Of a DNA stretch of 64,000 nucleotides, positions 52,851 through 64,000 are shown one piece after another. The position numbers and the translations under genes are program-made. Source of the DNA: Ochotona curzoniae. Lineage: Eukaryota > Chordata > Mammalia > Lagomorpha > Ochotonidae. Location: contig NW_024466512.1 in NCBI RefSeq assembly GCF_017591425.1, positions 28,139,501 to 28,203,500 of the forward strand, given 5' to 3'. Each line of letters opens with the position of its first letter. Position 1 is the first letter of the stretch. Below the pieces are notes generated by a model, which had not been told where the DNA came from, did not search any database, and saw only the letters and a program-made list of their open reading frames with translations.

Positions 52851-54727
52851 AAATTCATTGCATTATAAAGCTCTCCCAGCACTCCAAAGTAGTAGTCCTG
52901 AAGGGTATTGCTTTGTATGAAAAAAATACTGAGTATTCTATAGACAGTCATTAATGTGAACAGACATGTACAAGTATACACATGAATACAAATGTATACG
53001 CACGTCTGCCTATGTCTACACAGACAGCACGTTGGAGGAAAAGGGACCTACACATTCCATTTCTGAACCTTGTGAAATTTTTGGCTGCATGCTTTACTCA
53101 GAAAATTTGTGAATAACTGAGAAGATCCCCCCAGCTTGGAGTCTCTGTCCTGTTTCAGGCCATATGTGCAGGCCACCTTCCTAGGCCCTCCCCTGCTTGG
53201 GGCCCAGGTTGCAGACACAAGGCGACAGAGCTCCTGTCCAGACCTGATGAGGGTGTCATCTGTACTCTGCTTGCAGGCAGGCTACTTGGGGGACCCTCCC
53301 CAAGCCCCGCCTTCTCCAGCCTGATTTGCTTTTCTTCCTTTTAGGGAGACACCGGCCGCCAGCATGGAAAAGGAAAATTGGTGGCAAAGTCCACAGCCCC
53401 AGGGACAGAGTTTCCACTTAGGTGTTAATTATTTTCACCTCCTTCCTGGGCTGGGCAGGGCGAGAGGCAGAAAGACTGGGGGCAGCCTGGGCCAGGGGTG
53501 GAGCTGTGGGCTTCTCCCTGCTCCTGACCCAGCCCCATCCTGCTTGCCCAGGGCAGGACACTCCAGAGGTGACCCCACAGCGACCGGAAAGTAAGCTGCC
53601 ACCTAGGGTCTGAGTGTACCTGGAGGAGGTGGCAACTTTGAACTGAAGCCCTAGGGAGCCGGGTCCACTCCTGCTCCCTGGTGGCATGGGGAACAGGAGT
53701 GCAAGCCACCAGGAGTGAGAAGTGAGAAGCTTTGGTTGGCACCACGGACATAATACAACCTAATAAACGGTGCCTAATATCTGGCTGCTTGTCTTACCAA
53801 TCACAAGAGTGACAAGTGCTTGTAAAACTCCAGACACTGCCGAGCAGTGTGGAAGCAGGACTTCGCCCACCGCACGGCCCACTCTCCTTTACTGAGGCCT
53901 CTTCCGGAAGGTGCACTGCTGTCTAAGCACACACATAGCAGAGGTCTTTGCAACAGTGAGGTCACGGAATGCGCTGGGTCCTGTACTCGGCCGCTGTTTC
54001 TTTACACTCGATATTACACTGTGCAGCTTTCATATTGGTGCATTTGATATGCAGTTAATATCAGTATTTTTTTCATGTTCTTTCTGATGCTAAAAATGGT
54101 GTATATTTAAAGTAGATAAGACTTGAAAAGCACAGAGAAATATAAAAAAAAAAAAAAAAAACCAAAACAGACCAATCCAGCCATAATCCCAGCATCCTGA
54201 AATATCTACTCTCTGTCATCTGGGTTGAACTTGTGGCTCCTGGCCAGAGCCTGGCCCAGCCCCCACCACATGGGTCTTGGGGCAACAATTACTCTCTTTC
54301 TTCTATTTTATTAGGGTTGCTATCTCTTCACCTCCCAAATAAGGAAAAAAGAAGAAGAAATAAATTGTAGCATGTTTAAATTTATTTCCTACACATTCTG
54401 CTCTTACAACTTTTCTGTTTTTTTTTTTTCATAGTGGCTTCATTTTACAGAGATTCATATGTTCTTCAAAATGTTCAGGAGAGTGATGTGACATAATGCG
54501 GAAATTTGTCCCTAATCTATCTCCAATCATTTCCCTACTTGACGTGCAAATCTGTTCCTGCTGCCCGCCCCGCCCCGCCCCCAGGCTGGCCACAATTCCA
54601 AGGAGTAAGAATGCCGCGACCTGACACAAACTTTCCCCTAGCATTTGTAAAAACAATTTTAATTTTTCATGATACAGTTCCTTAGGCTCAGGGACTTCCC
54701 CTTGCACCTTCCCCACTCACCTCCCTG

Positions 54728-54728
<1 letters not shown>

Positions 54729-54759
<31 letters not shown>
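54729..54759 (+). repeat. (CA)n microsatellite
   Basis: About 15 uninterrupted CA units. Confidence 0.95.
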
Positions 54760-54761
<2 letters not shown>

Positions 54762-55045
54762 TTTTATCCTATATTATTACAACAGTGTAGTCTTTCACAA
54801 CAGTCATGAAGTCCATCATTCTGCTATTGAAGTGTATCATGACATCGTAGGTACAGAAATCCTATCGTTCTAAAATACCAACAATTCACAATTCTCTTGA
54901 CAAAGAGATGCGCTTTGGAAATGTGTTTTGGCCGAGCATCCTCTGCCAAGGGTCGTTGGAGGTTAATCTACTGATCTTTTGAACCCATTTCCCTGTAGAG
55001 CTGCCTTCCTGTCACTGTTCTTCCTTGTCCCCAGCCAGAAAGCCA

Positions 55046-55063
55046 CCACCACCACCACCACCT
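55046..55063 (+). repeat. (ACC)n short tandem repeat
   Basis: Six ACC units in a C-rich setting. Confidence 0.8.
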
Positions 55064-56638
55064 CCTGCCCCTGGGCTGACGTGATAACTCTGCGCCATGC
55101 TTTCCACCTTGGTCACAGCTCCCACTGCAGCCCACTGAGAGGCAGACCTGGAGGTCGTTGCCCATCCCTCCCAGACCAAGAACCCATTTGAGGGAGGCCA
55201 AATGCCCTGCCCCAGGTCAGAGAGGTTAGGACAGGGAGGCAGTGACCAGGCTGCGGGGCCTGCTAAGGCCTCTGCATGAGGTGGGCACTCAGTCCATCCA
55301 TCCTGTGACAACAGGCAGCTGACGTCCCCAGCCACTGCCTTTCCCACCATGATTCACCTCTTCTCAGCAACTGGGTTGAAAAGCATGGCCTTGTGGGAAT
55401 GACCCACACCTGCCATGGTCAATTAAACCGGCAGGAGGATGCCAGAGCCTCTACCCAGGCCCTCAGCTCTCCCCCGGGAAGGCCAGGGTTTCCTAACACA
55501 GCTGGCTAGACACTCCTGGACAGCTGAGGGAGGGGAGGGGAGTTGTCCAGGAGGGCAGCAGGGAGGAGCAGCAGGAGGAGGACCAGGCCTCATTACAGGC
55601 GCTGGGGCCTGTTGAGCTCAGACTTATTGAGGCTGAGAGCCCCTAGAGAAATGTTGCACCTATGTGTAGAAATCTTTACAGCAGGAAACAAGAGAGACAG
55701 AGCACAGACTACAGGGTAGAGCTCCTCAAAAATCCCCCTAAACGCTTGAACCAATTCGGAATCCCCCGACCTGGGGACAGTAAACACGCTCTCCCAAGCT
55801 CCCTGGGCCTCTGTAAGGCTGCTGCCCACGGAAATGGGAAAACCGAGAGAGAAAATGGGCTGAGCATTTTCTTTTTTTTAATCTTTTTACTGAGAAAACA
55901 TCTGAGAGATCTAAGGAAGATGCCTGCTGCCCCATAAGGACCCTCGAATGCCATTAAAGCACAACCGACCACAAAGACAGACAAGCCAGGCCCCCAGGTC
56001 AGCTCCCAGGTTAGCTCCCACGGACTGGCTGCACGGCCGTGAGCACACTGTCCAAGCACTGGGAGCTTCCATTTCTTCATCCACAAACGGAAATAGGAAC
56101 AATAACCCACATGGAGAGCTTGGCCCAGAGACAACTACATGTCCTTAAGCTCAGTAAGTATGTGGTGCCCAACTAGCAGGGCCACACTCACCACCTAGAG
56201 TAACTGGTCTGGAGGACTGACAGGAGCTGCCCAAGGTCACCGAGGAGAGATCAGAGGTAACACGGCCTTGCGATTAAGCATTTACATGAATTTTGTTTTT
56301 TAGAAAATTTTCAAGGATTCTGTTCTCTCATCAGTACATTGGGAATGATTCTTAACACCGTATCTGAAACCCATGGGAGCCAAGTCCTCAACTGAGGAAG
56401 TTGGTAGAGTGTGAATGCCATACCGCCAATAAGGTGTATAGGACAGCACCCAGCAGCAAACTGTGAAGGCATTTATATGAAGAAAAATAAAGGGTATAAG
56501 TAGCTGAACGTTGACCCAAGGAGGAATTCTGGGTTTTAGAGCCTTTGAATTTCAGATGATGGACCTGGGATATGTACTTCAAATGATTTAAAACAATCTG
56601 CATCTAGCGGTGGCCTCTAAATATTAAAGTTAATTTTA

Positions 56639-56958
56639 GGGGTGGGTATTTAGCCTGTTGGTTAAGACACTGGTTTGCACACATACATGTCACACTGCAG
56701 TATCTGAGTTTAATATTTGGCTCCAGAGTCTGACTCTAGCTTCAGGCCAATGCAGACAATACTGATGTCACAACCAACTGGGTTTCTGCCACCCAGGTGG
56801 GAGACTGGATTGAATTCCCAGCACTTGACATTGACATGATCCACCCCCTTCCCCACCCCTCACCCGCCGCCATTGCAGGCATCTGGGAAGTGAACTGGTG
56901 GATGGGAACTCTGTTTCTCTCTCTATATTTCTCAAATGCATTTAAGAAAAAAAAAAAC
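56639..56958 (+). mobile_element. CSINE copy
   Basis: Sense: ggggtgggtatttagcctgt, tggttaagacactggtttgc, atctgggaagtgaactggtg and a tail of A residues near 56950. Confidence 0.75.
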
Positions 56959-57499
56959 TCATAAGAAAGTGAAGCATTAGTGTCAGCTGGTGTAGCCCTC
57001 AACCACAGTGCTGCGGCATGTCAGGCTAACAGCTGAGCAGCATGAGACCATCTCAGAGCAGGTCACGCTGTGTCAGTGTTCCATCCCTTCTCGTGAGGCT
57101 GGGCTAGAGGTGCCACACATCAGCAGCGCAAGACATGAGCCCCTCAAGTGCTCCCGTTGGGCACATCTTGGCTCTGAGGCAACTGTGCTCCAGGTCATTT
57201 CCCACTTGGGAGTCAGAGAGTGATATTCTAAGCCAAAACAGAAGCCTGCAAAGGCCAGGAAGCTAAGAACACAGGAGCCTGGGTGTGGTCCACACAACTG
57301 GGACAATAGCTGCCCATCCCAAGGAGCAGAGGCCACCCACTTGGAGTTGCTGATTGCTGTGTGGGAACTTCTGCAGGCGATCTTAAGTGTTTTCCAGAGA
57401 AGATAAGTTTGAAATATGTGAAATGTACTGACTCTTATGTCTTGGCCACTTACATTTTTATATATTGGTTAGATCCTAATAATGAGTGATTCCACCGAG

Positions 57500-57620
57500 A
57501 GCTCATTGTGTGTTCAGCAGTGTCCTGTAAGCGTGTTTTATACCATGGTACGTTTTATAGCAACCCCAGAAGGGGAAACCATCAACAGCATTTTATAAAG
57601 CAGAAAGAGTAGGATTCATA
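57500..57620 (-). mobile_element. MIR remnant
   Basis: tgtgttcagcagtgtcctgt, tttatagcaaccccagaagg and ggaaacc follow antisense MIR order. Weak. Confidence 0.4.
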
Positions 57621-57769
57621 TTACAACATTAGAAACAAAACAGTCAAGAGAAATGACCTTCAGGGCTGTCATTTGTACAAACAGAAACAGTTTATATACT
57701 TATTAGAAAAACTCAGATTACTGATTGTCTACAAGTTAGGATCCAAAGTGACAGAGTGTGGCCCTTAAG

Positions 57770-58020
57770 CAACAATGTCTTTGGCAGCTGCCCTAACAAA
57801 CAGCCACAGACTGAGTGACTTAAAGGGCAGAAGGTTTTTTTTTTTTTTCAGTTCCTGAGGCTGGAAGTCCAAGATCAAAGTTCTGGCTGATGCAGCTGCA
57901 GCTGAAAGCTCCCTTCCTGGCTTGCACGTGGCCACTTCCTGCTCTGTCCTCACCTGGCCTCTCTCTCTTCAGTCTATGCGAGCTGGACTGTCCTCTAGGA
58001 AGGACATCAACCCTAACAGA
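57770..58020 (-). mobile_element. MLT1-type MaLR LTR remnant
   Basis: cacagactgagtgacttaaa, cagttcctgaggctggaagt, ccaagatcaaagttctggc and ctctgtcctcacctggcct are the MLT1 LTR in reverse. Confidence 0.7.
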
Positions 58021-58059
58021 TCAAGGGTCAATATTTTCTCTTTTTCTAGTTTAGTTTTC

Positions 58060-58244
58060 ATTTTTTGAAAGGTAGAGCAATAAAGCAGAAAGAGATCTCT
58101 CAGGTGCTGGTTCACTCCCCAGAAACTTCAAGTGGCAGGAGCTGGGCCAGGCCTGAAACCAAGAGCCAGGCAATGTGGGTGGAAGGGGCCAAGTGCTTGA
58201 GCCATCATCTGCTGCCTCCCAGAGTGTACACGAGCAGAGAGGTC
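58060..58244 (-). mobile_element. Old CSINE copy ending at a minisatellite
   Basis: Antisense: tttgaaaggtagagcaataa, tggttcactccccagaaact and gagccatcatctgctgcctc. It is cut off by the 11-bp minisatellite. Confidence 0.7.
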
Positions 58245-58310
58245 AGGTGAGGGTGAGGTGAGGGTGAGGTGAAGGTGAGGTGAGGGTGAGGTGAGGGTGA
58301 GGTGAGGGTG
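58245..58310 (+). repeat. 11-bp minisatellite
   Basis: Six head-to-tail copies of AGGTGAGGGTG, one with a single change (AGGTGAAGGTG). A G/A-rich run follows to about 58345. Confidence 0.95.
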
Positions 58311-58509
58311 AGAGGAAGGGAGGGGAGGCGAGGGGAAGGGAGGGACATTTAGCATATAACACACAGGAAATAGACAAAGTGATAAAGGAGAGGAGGGTGG
58401 AGAAGTAGGGTAAGATCTCCTATTCAATGGTGCCCCCGCCCCCACGCACCCAAATGTCTGCACCAATCAGGGCTGGGCCACCACAGCCAGAGACCCAGAT
58501 CTCAATCCA

Positions 58510-59026
58510 AATGTTCCACACAGGTGGTATTGATCCAGGTTCTTCAGCCATCACCTATCTGCTGCCACCCAAAATGCATTAGTAGGACCAGGGTTGGAAA
58601 CAGAGTAGCTGAGACTTGAACCAGCAAGGGGACAAAATGGGCCCCGCGCTGTGGCGCAAGTGGTTAAAGGTCCTCGCCTTGCACGCCTGGGATCTCATAT
58701 GGGCGCCGGTTCTAATCCTGGCAGCCCCACTTCCCTTCCAGCTCCCTGCCTGTGGCCCAGGAAAGCAGTCGAGGACAGCCCAAAGCTTTGGACTCTGCAC
58801 CCGCGTGGGATATCCAGAAGAAGTTCCTGGCCCCTGACTCCGGATTGGCATAGCATCGGCCCGTTGCGCTCACTTGGGGAGTGACTCATTGGACGGAAGA
58901 TCTTCCTCTCTGTCTCTCCTCTCTGTATATCCGCCTTTCCAATGAAAAAAATAATAAAAATAAATCTTTAAAAAAAAAAATGTCCCAAATTGACGATTTA
59001 ACCCATCACGCTACGGCGCCTGTCCC
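58510..59026 (-). mobile_element. Old CSINE copy split by a younger CSINE
   Basis: The left part (ttcttcagccatcacctatc, gctgagacttgaaccagc) and right part (atttaacccatcacgctacg, gcgcctgtcc) are antisense CSINE. They flank the sense copy at 58638-58980. Confidence 0.8.
58638..58980 (+). mobile_element. Young full-length CSINE nested in an older one
   Basis: Complete sense element from gggccccgcgctgtggcgca to aaataaatctttaaaaaaaa. It shares diagnostic text with 37400-37728 (gcatcggcccgttgcgctca versus gcatcggccagttgcgctca), so both belong to one young subfamily. Confidence 0.92.
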
Positions 59027-61389
59027 TGTTGACTTTGGCTTAAAGACTGGAAAATTAATGTTTACAGACAGTAATCAGAAATGTCAAAACTCAGTCTTGG
59101 GCATTTTTAACCTGAGCCTGAGACACTTGTTATTTCTTTGCAATTGAAGCATTGTATTTCTGGGAAGGCTGCAACCATGACAGCATTTATCAGACAAATG
59201 TCTGTGGAGCTCTGAGCATTCTGCGGTAAATCAGCAAATACGGTCCACCGTGTCCAGCCCTTCCAGAGGTCACGGTCTTGGGTGGCCACAGTGGGGTGGC
59301 TTATCCCATGTATTCTCTCTCTCTCTCCTTTCCCGATAGTCCCATTTCATGAACTGGGCAAATACTCTGGGTTCCTCAGTCCCCTGAAATATGAAACATG
59401 GGCCATTTTGCAAAGAGCAAGGCCATTACCAGAGCTGCCCTGTGGCAGGACAGTGTCCCAATGGCACCAGTGGCAAATTCATCTAATGCTGGATTAGGTC
59501 AGCTGGGGACCACTGGAATTCTTTCCGTGTCACCGACAGAATTTCTGAAAGAATGGTATTTTTCAAAACAAATTTCAAGAAAAATAACATCCTCTTTAAT
59601 ATTCATTTCATTTTTCCAGTTCTGCTATTTAGAATGACAGAAATCACATCCCTATATATTCAGAAGCTGGTCAAAAGCTCAAAATTGGGCATTCCTAGCT
59701 CTAAGTAAGAAAAGGCACCCAATCAGTTTGGTTGCTAATTCCAAACTAGAAGCCATTTCTAAATGCACTAATTGGTGGGAGCGCAATATTGGATAGGTGG
59801 AAAGAAGGATGGGTGGATGGATCGGAGCGGTTAAATGCTTGATCTACTGTTGAGGGTGGCAACTGGCTCATTCTCCCTCTCCCTTGGTCAAGCACAGATT
59901 GGCAGTCTTACAAATTTGGATTTAGTACCAAGCAAGTTTTAGGGGTCTGCCAGAGGGCAAAAAAAAAATTGAACTTGTTGTGGCTGATCCTAGTGCTTGG
60001 ATGAACACACATGAGGGTGCCCTGCCTCATGCCAACCTCCTATGAGTTATTCATGTTATTTCTTTGTACCCATGGTGCTGTTTCCACAATCCTGAATAAC
60101 TGGACTTGCCTGCTAATGGTTACTGGAGGTCTTCTCTGCACATCCATTTGCCTACTATTGTTCTCATTGGCCTGCTAATGCCACAGAATGAAAACACTAT
60201 AGCCTGAAAAGGACAGTGTGTTTTTTTGCATGAGGGAAAGAAAGAGACATAACTGGTTGTGATTGTTAAACATTAAGAATAGGCTCTGCCATCTCTATTT
60301 AAGCTTGGAGAAAAGAGAAAGCGATATTCCTGTTCTGAATGAATAATCTATATTGCTTAAGTAGGGCAATCATGAAGGGATAAGTAGAGAAAAATAGGAG
60401 GAAAAATTAAGGCAAAAATAATGGCAAGAGTTCTGGTCCCTCCAGATGCCACAGACTGGCCATGCTTCCCCGAGTGAGTCAGCCAGCTCCCAAAGACTTA
60501 TTTCTCCAGCTACAAAACAAGGGGATTATGTCTATAGGTCTCTTCCTCCTTCAAAATCTTGCTTTTCTTATCAGAGCCTTGTTACTTACTGGCATGATGG
60601 GTTTATCAAAAGGCAGCCATTTCTGAGGTTCTTTTTTTTCCAGGGACAAACTGATTTTATTTGCCCTGTGGCCTTGACTTCAACAGACCTTTCTTGCAAC
60701 CCCAAGCCAACTTTTCTATCTCATTTACTTCATTTTTTTTTCTTTCTTACAGTCTTTTTTTTTTTTTTTTGTCCTTCTTGCTCTCCTTTCTTGCTGTTCT
60801 TGTTGTCTTTTATTCCTCCTGACACATTCTCCTGAGCACTGTTTCCTGCAATGTCAATCTCAACAGAAACTGGGTTGCCTGAGCTCTGAGCCCTTACGCC
60901 GAGAGCAGGTACAGAGCATGTCTGTGGGAAAGCATGCCTGTGGGTGGAGGTATCTGCCTCTGAGTTAACCTTCACGAGCCAGGGTTTCACAGAGGCACTT
61001 GTTAATATTTGAACTTGGACAATGGAAACCTAATGGAAATGCTTTGACCCAGCCACTGCCCTCTAGGAGTGTACTTTCAGGAAAGTTCAAGGCCAGAGAC
61101 TCAGAAATGCCTTTGGGAGTGTTGCTTACAAGAGTCCGACGGAGGTATCCTATATACTCTGCAAGGGATGCAGTAAAGCCTGGTACACTCAGGCAATGAC
61201 GGTCCAGCTCAACTGTGGGAAATATGATAACTCTCCTGCTTTCAGGGCTGTTTCCAGAGAATTGAGCAATTTGGAAACCTTATCCAAAGACCTTCAAGGA
61301 ACCTAAGAACTCCAACAACTCTGTTCAGAGCAGAAGCACTAGCAGCTTCCTTTTTTAGATATTTGCAAAGACCCAAATGTTCTACTTCC
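59027..61389. other. Intergenic sequence, no gene seen
   Basis: It is mostly unique sequence. A pyrimidine-rich stretch at 60730-60775 gives a lysine-rich frame on the minus strand (60730-60990) with no recognised family. Confidence 0.55.
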
Positions 61390-61700
61390 TTTTTTTTTTT
61401 TTTTTAAGATTTGTTTGTTTTCATTGGCAAGGCAGATTTACAGACAGAAGGAAAGACAGAAACATCTTCTGTCCACTGGTTCACTCCTCAAGTGGCTGCA
61501 AATGGCCAGAGCTGATCTGACCTGAAGCCAGGAGTTAGGAGCTTCTTCCAGTTCACCGGCAATGATGTGGGGTCCAAGGCTTTGGACCATTTTCCATTGC
61601 TGCCCCAGGCCACAAACAGGGAGCTGGAAGTGGAGCAGGCGGGACATAAACTGGCATTTATATGAGATCCTGGTGCTAACGAATTGAGCCATTGTCCCTC
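61390..61700 (-). mobile_element. CSINE copy
   Basis: Antisense: a poly(T) run, aagatttgtttgttttcatt, ctgaagccaggagttaggag and atttatatgagatcctggtg. Confidence 0.85.
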
Positions 61701-61889
61701 TTCTTCCTTTTCTAAAGTATGGATGCCCATGTAGATCCCCATCTCATGTGGATGCCCATGAATGTCACTGAGAGGTGAAAGATCTTCTCAGTGCAGTCTT
61801 CCTTTCTGGTTAGCAGGTACAGTCGGAGTTAGATCAGGAGTGCTGGAGACTGAGGCTGGAGAGGGCTCCCTTGAAGCCAAACACTAGAT

Positions 61890-62040
61890 TGAGCTCTTTA
61901 CACACAGACTGTCACTAAATGTCATGCTGACAACACCCAGGCAAAGCAAGTACATTGCTATCCTGCTTTACATAGCTGGAAACCACCACAGAATATTCAG
62001 GTAAGTGGACAAGGGCACCCCAACTGGTCAGGGTTTCATC
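61890..62040 (-). mobile_element. MIR-like remnant
   Basis: tgagctctttacacacagac and tacattgctatcctgcttta, followed by catagctggaaacc, are diverged antisense MIR. Confidence 0.4.
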
Positions 62041-62477
62041 CTAACAACTTGGTGCAAGGACTGGGTGGGATGCAGCACAAATGTTTAGCAGAGGTCTGGC
62101 ACACAGCAAGTGCTCAGGAAGGGTTGGTTGTTGTTAACCCCTATGAATGAGGCTAAGCTCCACTTGGTGCCCAGACAGGCTTACATCCCCTGCTTTCTCA
62201 ACTATACCTGACACACAGCAGTTGCTCACAATGTGTGTGCTGAATTAATGGTTGACAGGTATGTGTACCTGTTTTGTCCCTGCAAACCAGTTTCTCTCCC
62301 AGCACCTGTTGGGTAAGGGATCTTGGAAATGTTAGAACAAGATTGAAATGTGAGAAAACCACTACTCTGATTTGGCCTCGATGGTTTGTCCAATTGCATT
62401 AAGATTTAACTCTGGAGATCTGAAAAGAAATAGTGACCTCGAGGACCCAGCAGGCACAAAACCCAAGAAAGGTGAGT

Positions 62478-62962
62478 TCTGGAATCATGTGCTGCCTGGA
62501 TTCAGATCAGCTCTGCCACTGTCTAGCTCAAACAAGAAAGTTAGCTTCTCTGTGGCTCAGTTTCTTCAATCTTAAATTTTTATTTATTTATTTATTTATT
62601 TATTTTGCAATGGCAGATTTATAGAAAGAAAGTGAAAGAAAAATCTTCCATTCTCTGGTTCATTTTCCAAGTGACCACAATGGCTAGAATTGAGTTGATC
62701 CCTAGCCAGAAACTTCTTCCAAGTCTTGCACGTGGCTACAGGGTTCCAAGGCTTTGGGACATTCTCTACTGCTTTCCCAGCCCTCAAGCAGGGGTATGGA
62801 TGGAAAGTGGAGCAGCCAGGACATGAACTGGCATCCATATGGGATGCCAGTGCATGTAAGGTAAGGATTTAGCCACTAAGCCATTGCTGTGGGCCTAGTT
62901 TCTTCAATTTTAAAAAATCAATAATAGAACTCATTGACTGATGAAAGGATTAAATGGGCTAA
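62478..62962 (+). mobile_element. MIR copy split by a CSINE
   Basis: The sense MIR left part (gcctggattcagatcagctc, tgccactgtctagct, ctctgtggctcagtttcttc) and right part (aataatagaactcattgact, gatgaaaggattaaatgggc) are in correct order around the insertion. Confidence 0.8.
62577..62896 (-). mobile_element. CSINE inserted into a MIR
   Basis: Antisense CSINE flanked by AGTTTCTTCAATCTTAAA (62559-62576) and AGTTTCTTCAATTTTAAA (62897-62914), an 18-bp duplication with one mismatch. Confidence 0.92.
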
Positions 62963-62964
62963 AG

Positions 62965-63245
62965 GGCCAGTGCAGTGCTGTAGTAGGCTAATCCTCCACC
63001 TGTGGCACTGGTATCCCACATGGATGCCAGTTCATGTCTCAACTGCCAGACTTGTGGTCCAGTTCCCTGCTAATGTGTCTGGGAAAGCAGCAGAGGATGG
63101 TCCAAATCCTTAGGACCCTGCACCCACGTGGGAGACCCAGAAGAGGCTCCTGGCTCCAGATTGGCTCAGCTCTGGCAATTATGACCATTTGGGGAGTGAA
63201 CCAGCAGATGGAAGATCTTTCTCTTGTCACTACTTCTCTTTTAAA
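62965..63245 (+). mobile_element. CSINE copy
   Basis: Sense: gccagtgcagtgctgtagta, gtctgggaaagcagcagagg and catttggggagtgaaccagc. Confidence 0.85.
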
Positions 63246-63265
63246 CTAAAGCATTCTCTACTTAA

Positions 63266-63528
63266 AACTTTTTATTTATTTATTTTTACCAGAAAGTCAG
63301 AGAGACAGACACAGATGACTCCCCAAGAGGCCATGACAGCCTGAGCTGAGCTGGTTCCCCCACATGGCTGCAGGGTCCCAAAGACTTGCTCCATCCTCTG
63401 CTGCTTCCCCAGGCCACTAACAAGGAGCTAGATTGAACATGGAGCAACCAGAACATGAACCAGAGCCCGTATGAGATGCTGGAGCCACAGGAGGAAGATT
63501 AGCTTGCCATGCTAGTGTGCTGGCTCCC
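63266..63528 (-). mobile_element. CSINE copy with internal deletion
   Basis: Antisense: tttttatttatttattttta, gactccccaagaggccatga and cagaacatgaaccagagccc. Confidence 0.75.
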
Positions 63529-63551
63529 AAAATAAATACATCTTCAAAAAG

Positions 63552-63870
63552 GATTAGGGAATGGCATAATGGCTAAATTGGTTAATCCTTCACCTGCAAG
63601 CACCAGCATCTCATATGGGAGTTGGTTCATGTCTTGGCTATTCCACTTCTCAGCCAGCTCCCTGTTTGTGGTCTGGGAAAGCAGTTGAGGATAGTGCAAG
63701 TTCTTGGGACCCTGCACTCACCGGGGAGACCTGGAAGAAGCTTCCGGCTTTAGACATGCCTAACTCCAACCTCTGTGGTCATTTGGGCATGAACCAGCAG
63801 ATGGAAGATCTTTCCCTCTCTACCTCTCTTCTCTGTAAATCTGCATTTCCATAAAAACACTTTTAAAAAT
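63552..63870 (+). mobile_element. CSINE copy
   Basis: Sense: ggaatggcataatggctaaa, gtctgggaaagcagttgagg and gaaccagcagatggaagatc. Confidence 0.83.
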
Positions 63871-63964
63871 AATTAAATGAACCAACATAATGTACGTGTT
63901 CAGCATCTGTTGGAAAAAAAAAGTAGCAAATTACTTCCTTCCTCCTTCACTTCTTTCCTTCCCT

Positions 63965-64000
63965 TTAAATTTATTTTTTAATGTATTTTCTGAGAGGCAG
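63965..64000 (-). mobile_element. Start of another CSINE cut by the window edge
   Basis: aaatttattttttaatgtat followed by tttctgagaggcag resembles the tail side of an antisense CSINE. The rest lies outside. Confidence 0.45.

Larger units (their letters stand above)
52851..56638. other. Intergenic sequence, no gene seen
   Basis: It contains a (CA)n microsatellite at 54729-54759, a short ACC run at 55046-55063, a GC-box-like CCGCCCCGCCCC at about 54570, and weak MIR-like text near 55190 and 56040. No coding exon or promoter can be supported. Confidence 0.55.

Noticed and set aside
54565..54585. GC boxes (CCGCCCCGCCCC) as a promoter
   Set aside because: An isolated C-rich run without a CpG island, TATA box, initiator or following exon.
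60446..60835. 129-codon plus-strand open frame with Phe-rich runs
   Set aside because: The hydrophobic part is only the translation of T-rich tracts.

Overview
The window is mammalian nuclear DNA. It shows spliced exons with GT-AG introns, no compact gene packing, and very many tRNA-derived short interspersed repeats of the lagomorph C-repeat (CSINE) type. The least diverged copies, for example 37400-37728 and 58638-58980, resemble pika (Ochotona) copies more than rabbit ones. The species call is inference from recalled SINE sequence, not from a search.

From about 1.4 to 30.3 kb the plus strand carries the 3' part of one gene. I identify it as myoferlin (MYOF), a ferlin that acts in plasma-membrane fusion and repair. 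Seventeen coding exons join in one uninterrupted frame of 644 complete codons. They encode the C-terminal third: a linker, two C2 domains (here called C2F and C2G), the single C-terminal membrane anchor and a very short lumenal/extracellular tail. Every junction keeps phase. The set includes a 12-nt microexon (5066-5077) and an 87-bp intron (17024-17110). The gene enters from the left edge, so its promoter and the other C2 domains lie outside.

From about 30.4 kb to the right edge I find no convincing gene. In human, MYOF is followed by a long gene-poor stretch towards CYP26A1, and this region fits that. It holds dozens of CSINE copies in both orientations, several nested with clear target-site duplications. 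It also holds older MIR, L2, L1 and MaLR-type LTR remnants, two minisatellites, a few microsatellites, and some repeat-free segments with clustered transcription-factor-like motifs that could be conserved regulatory elements.

No previously undescribed multi-gene system is apparent. The most informative items are the microexon, the weak donor after exon 26381-26571 with a ready read-through stop, the short intron with an immediate stop if retained, a DNA-transposon relic next to the last acceptor, a minus-strand open frame with a strong acceptor-like context in a MYOF intron, and the datable nested SINE insertions.
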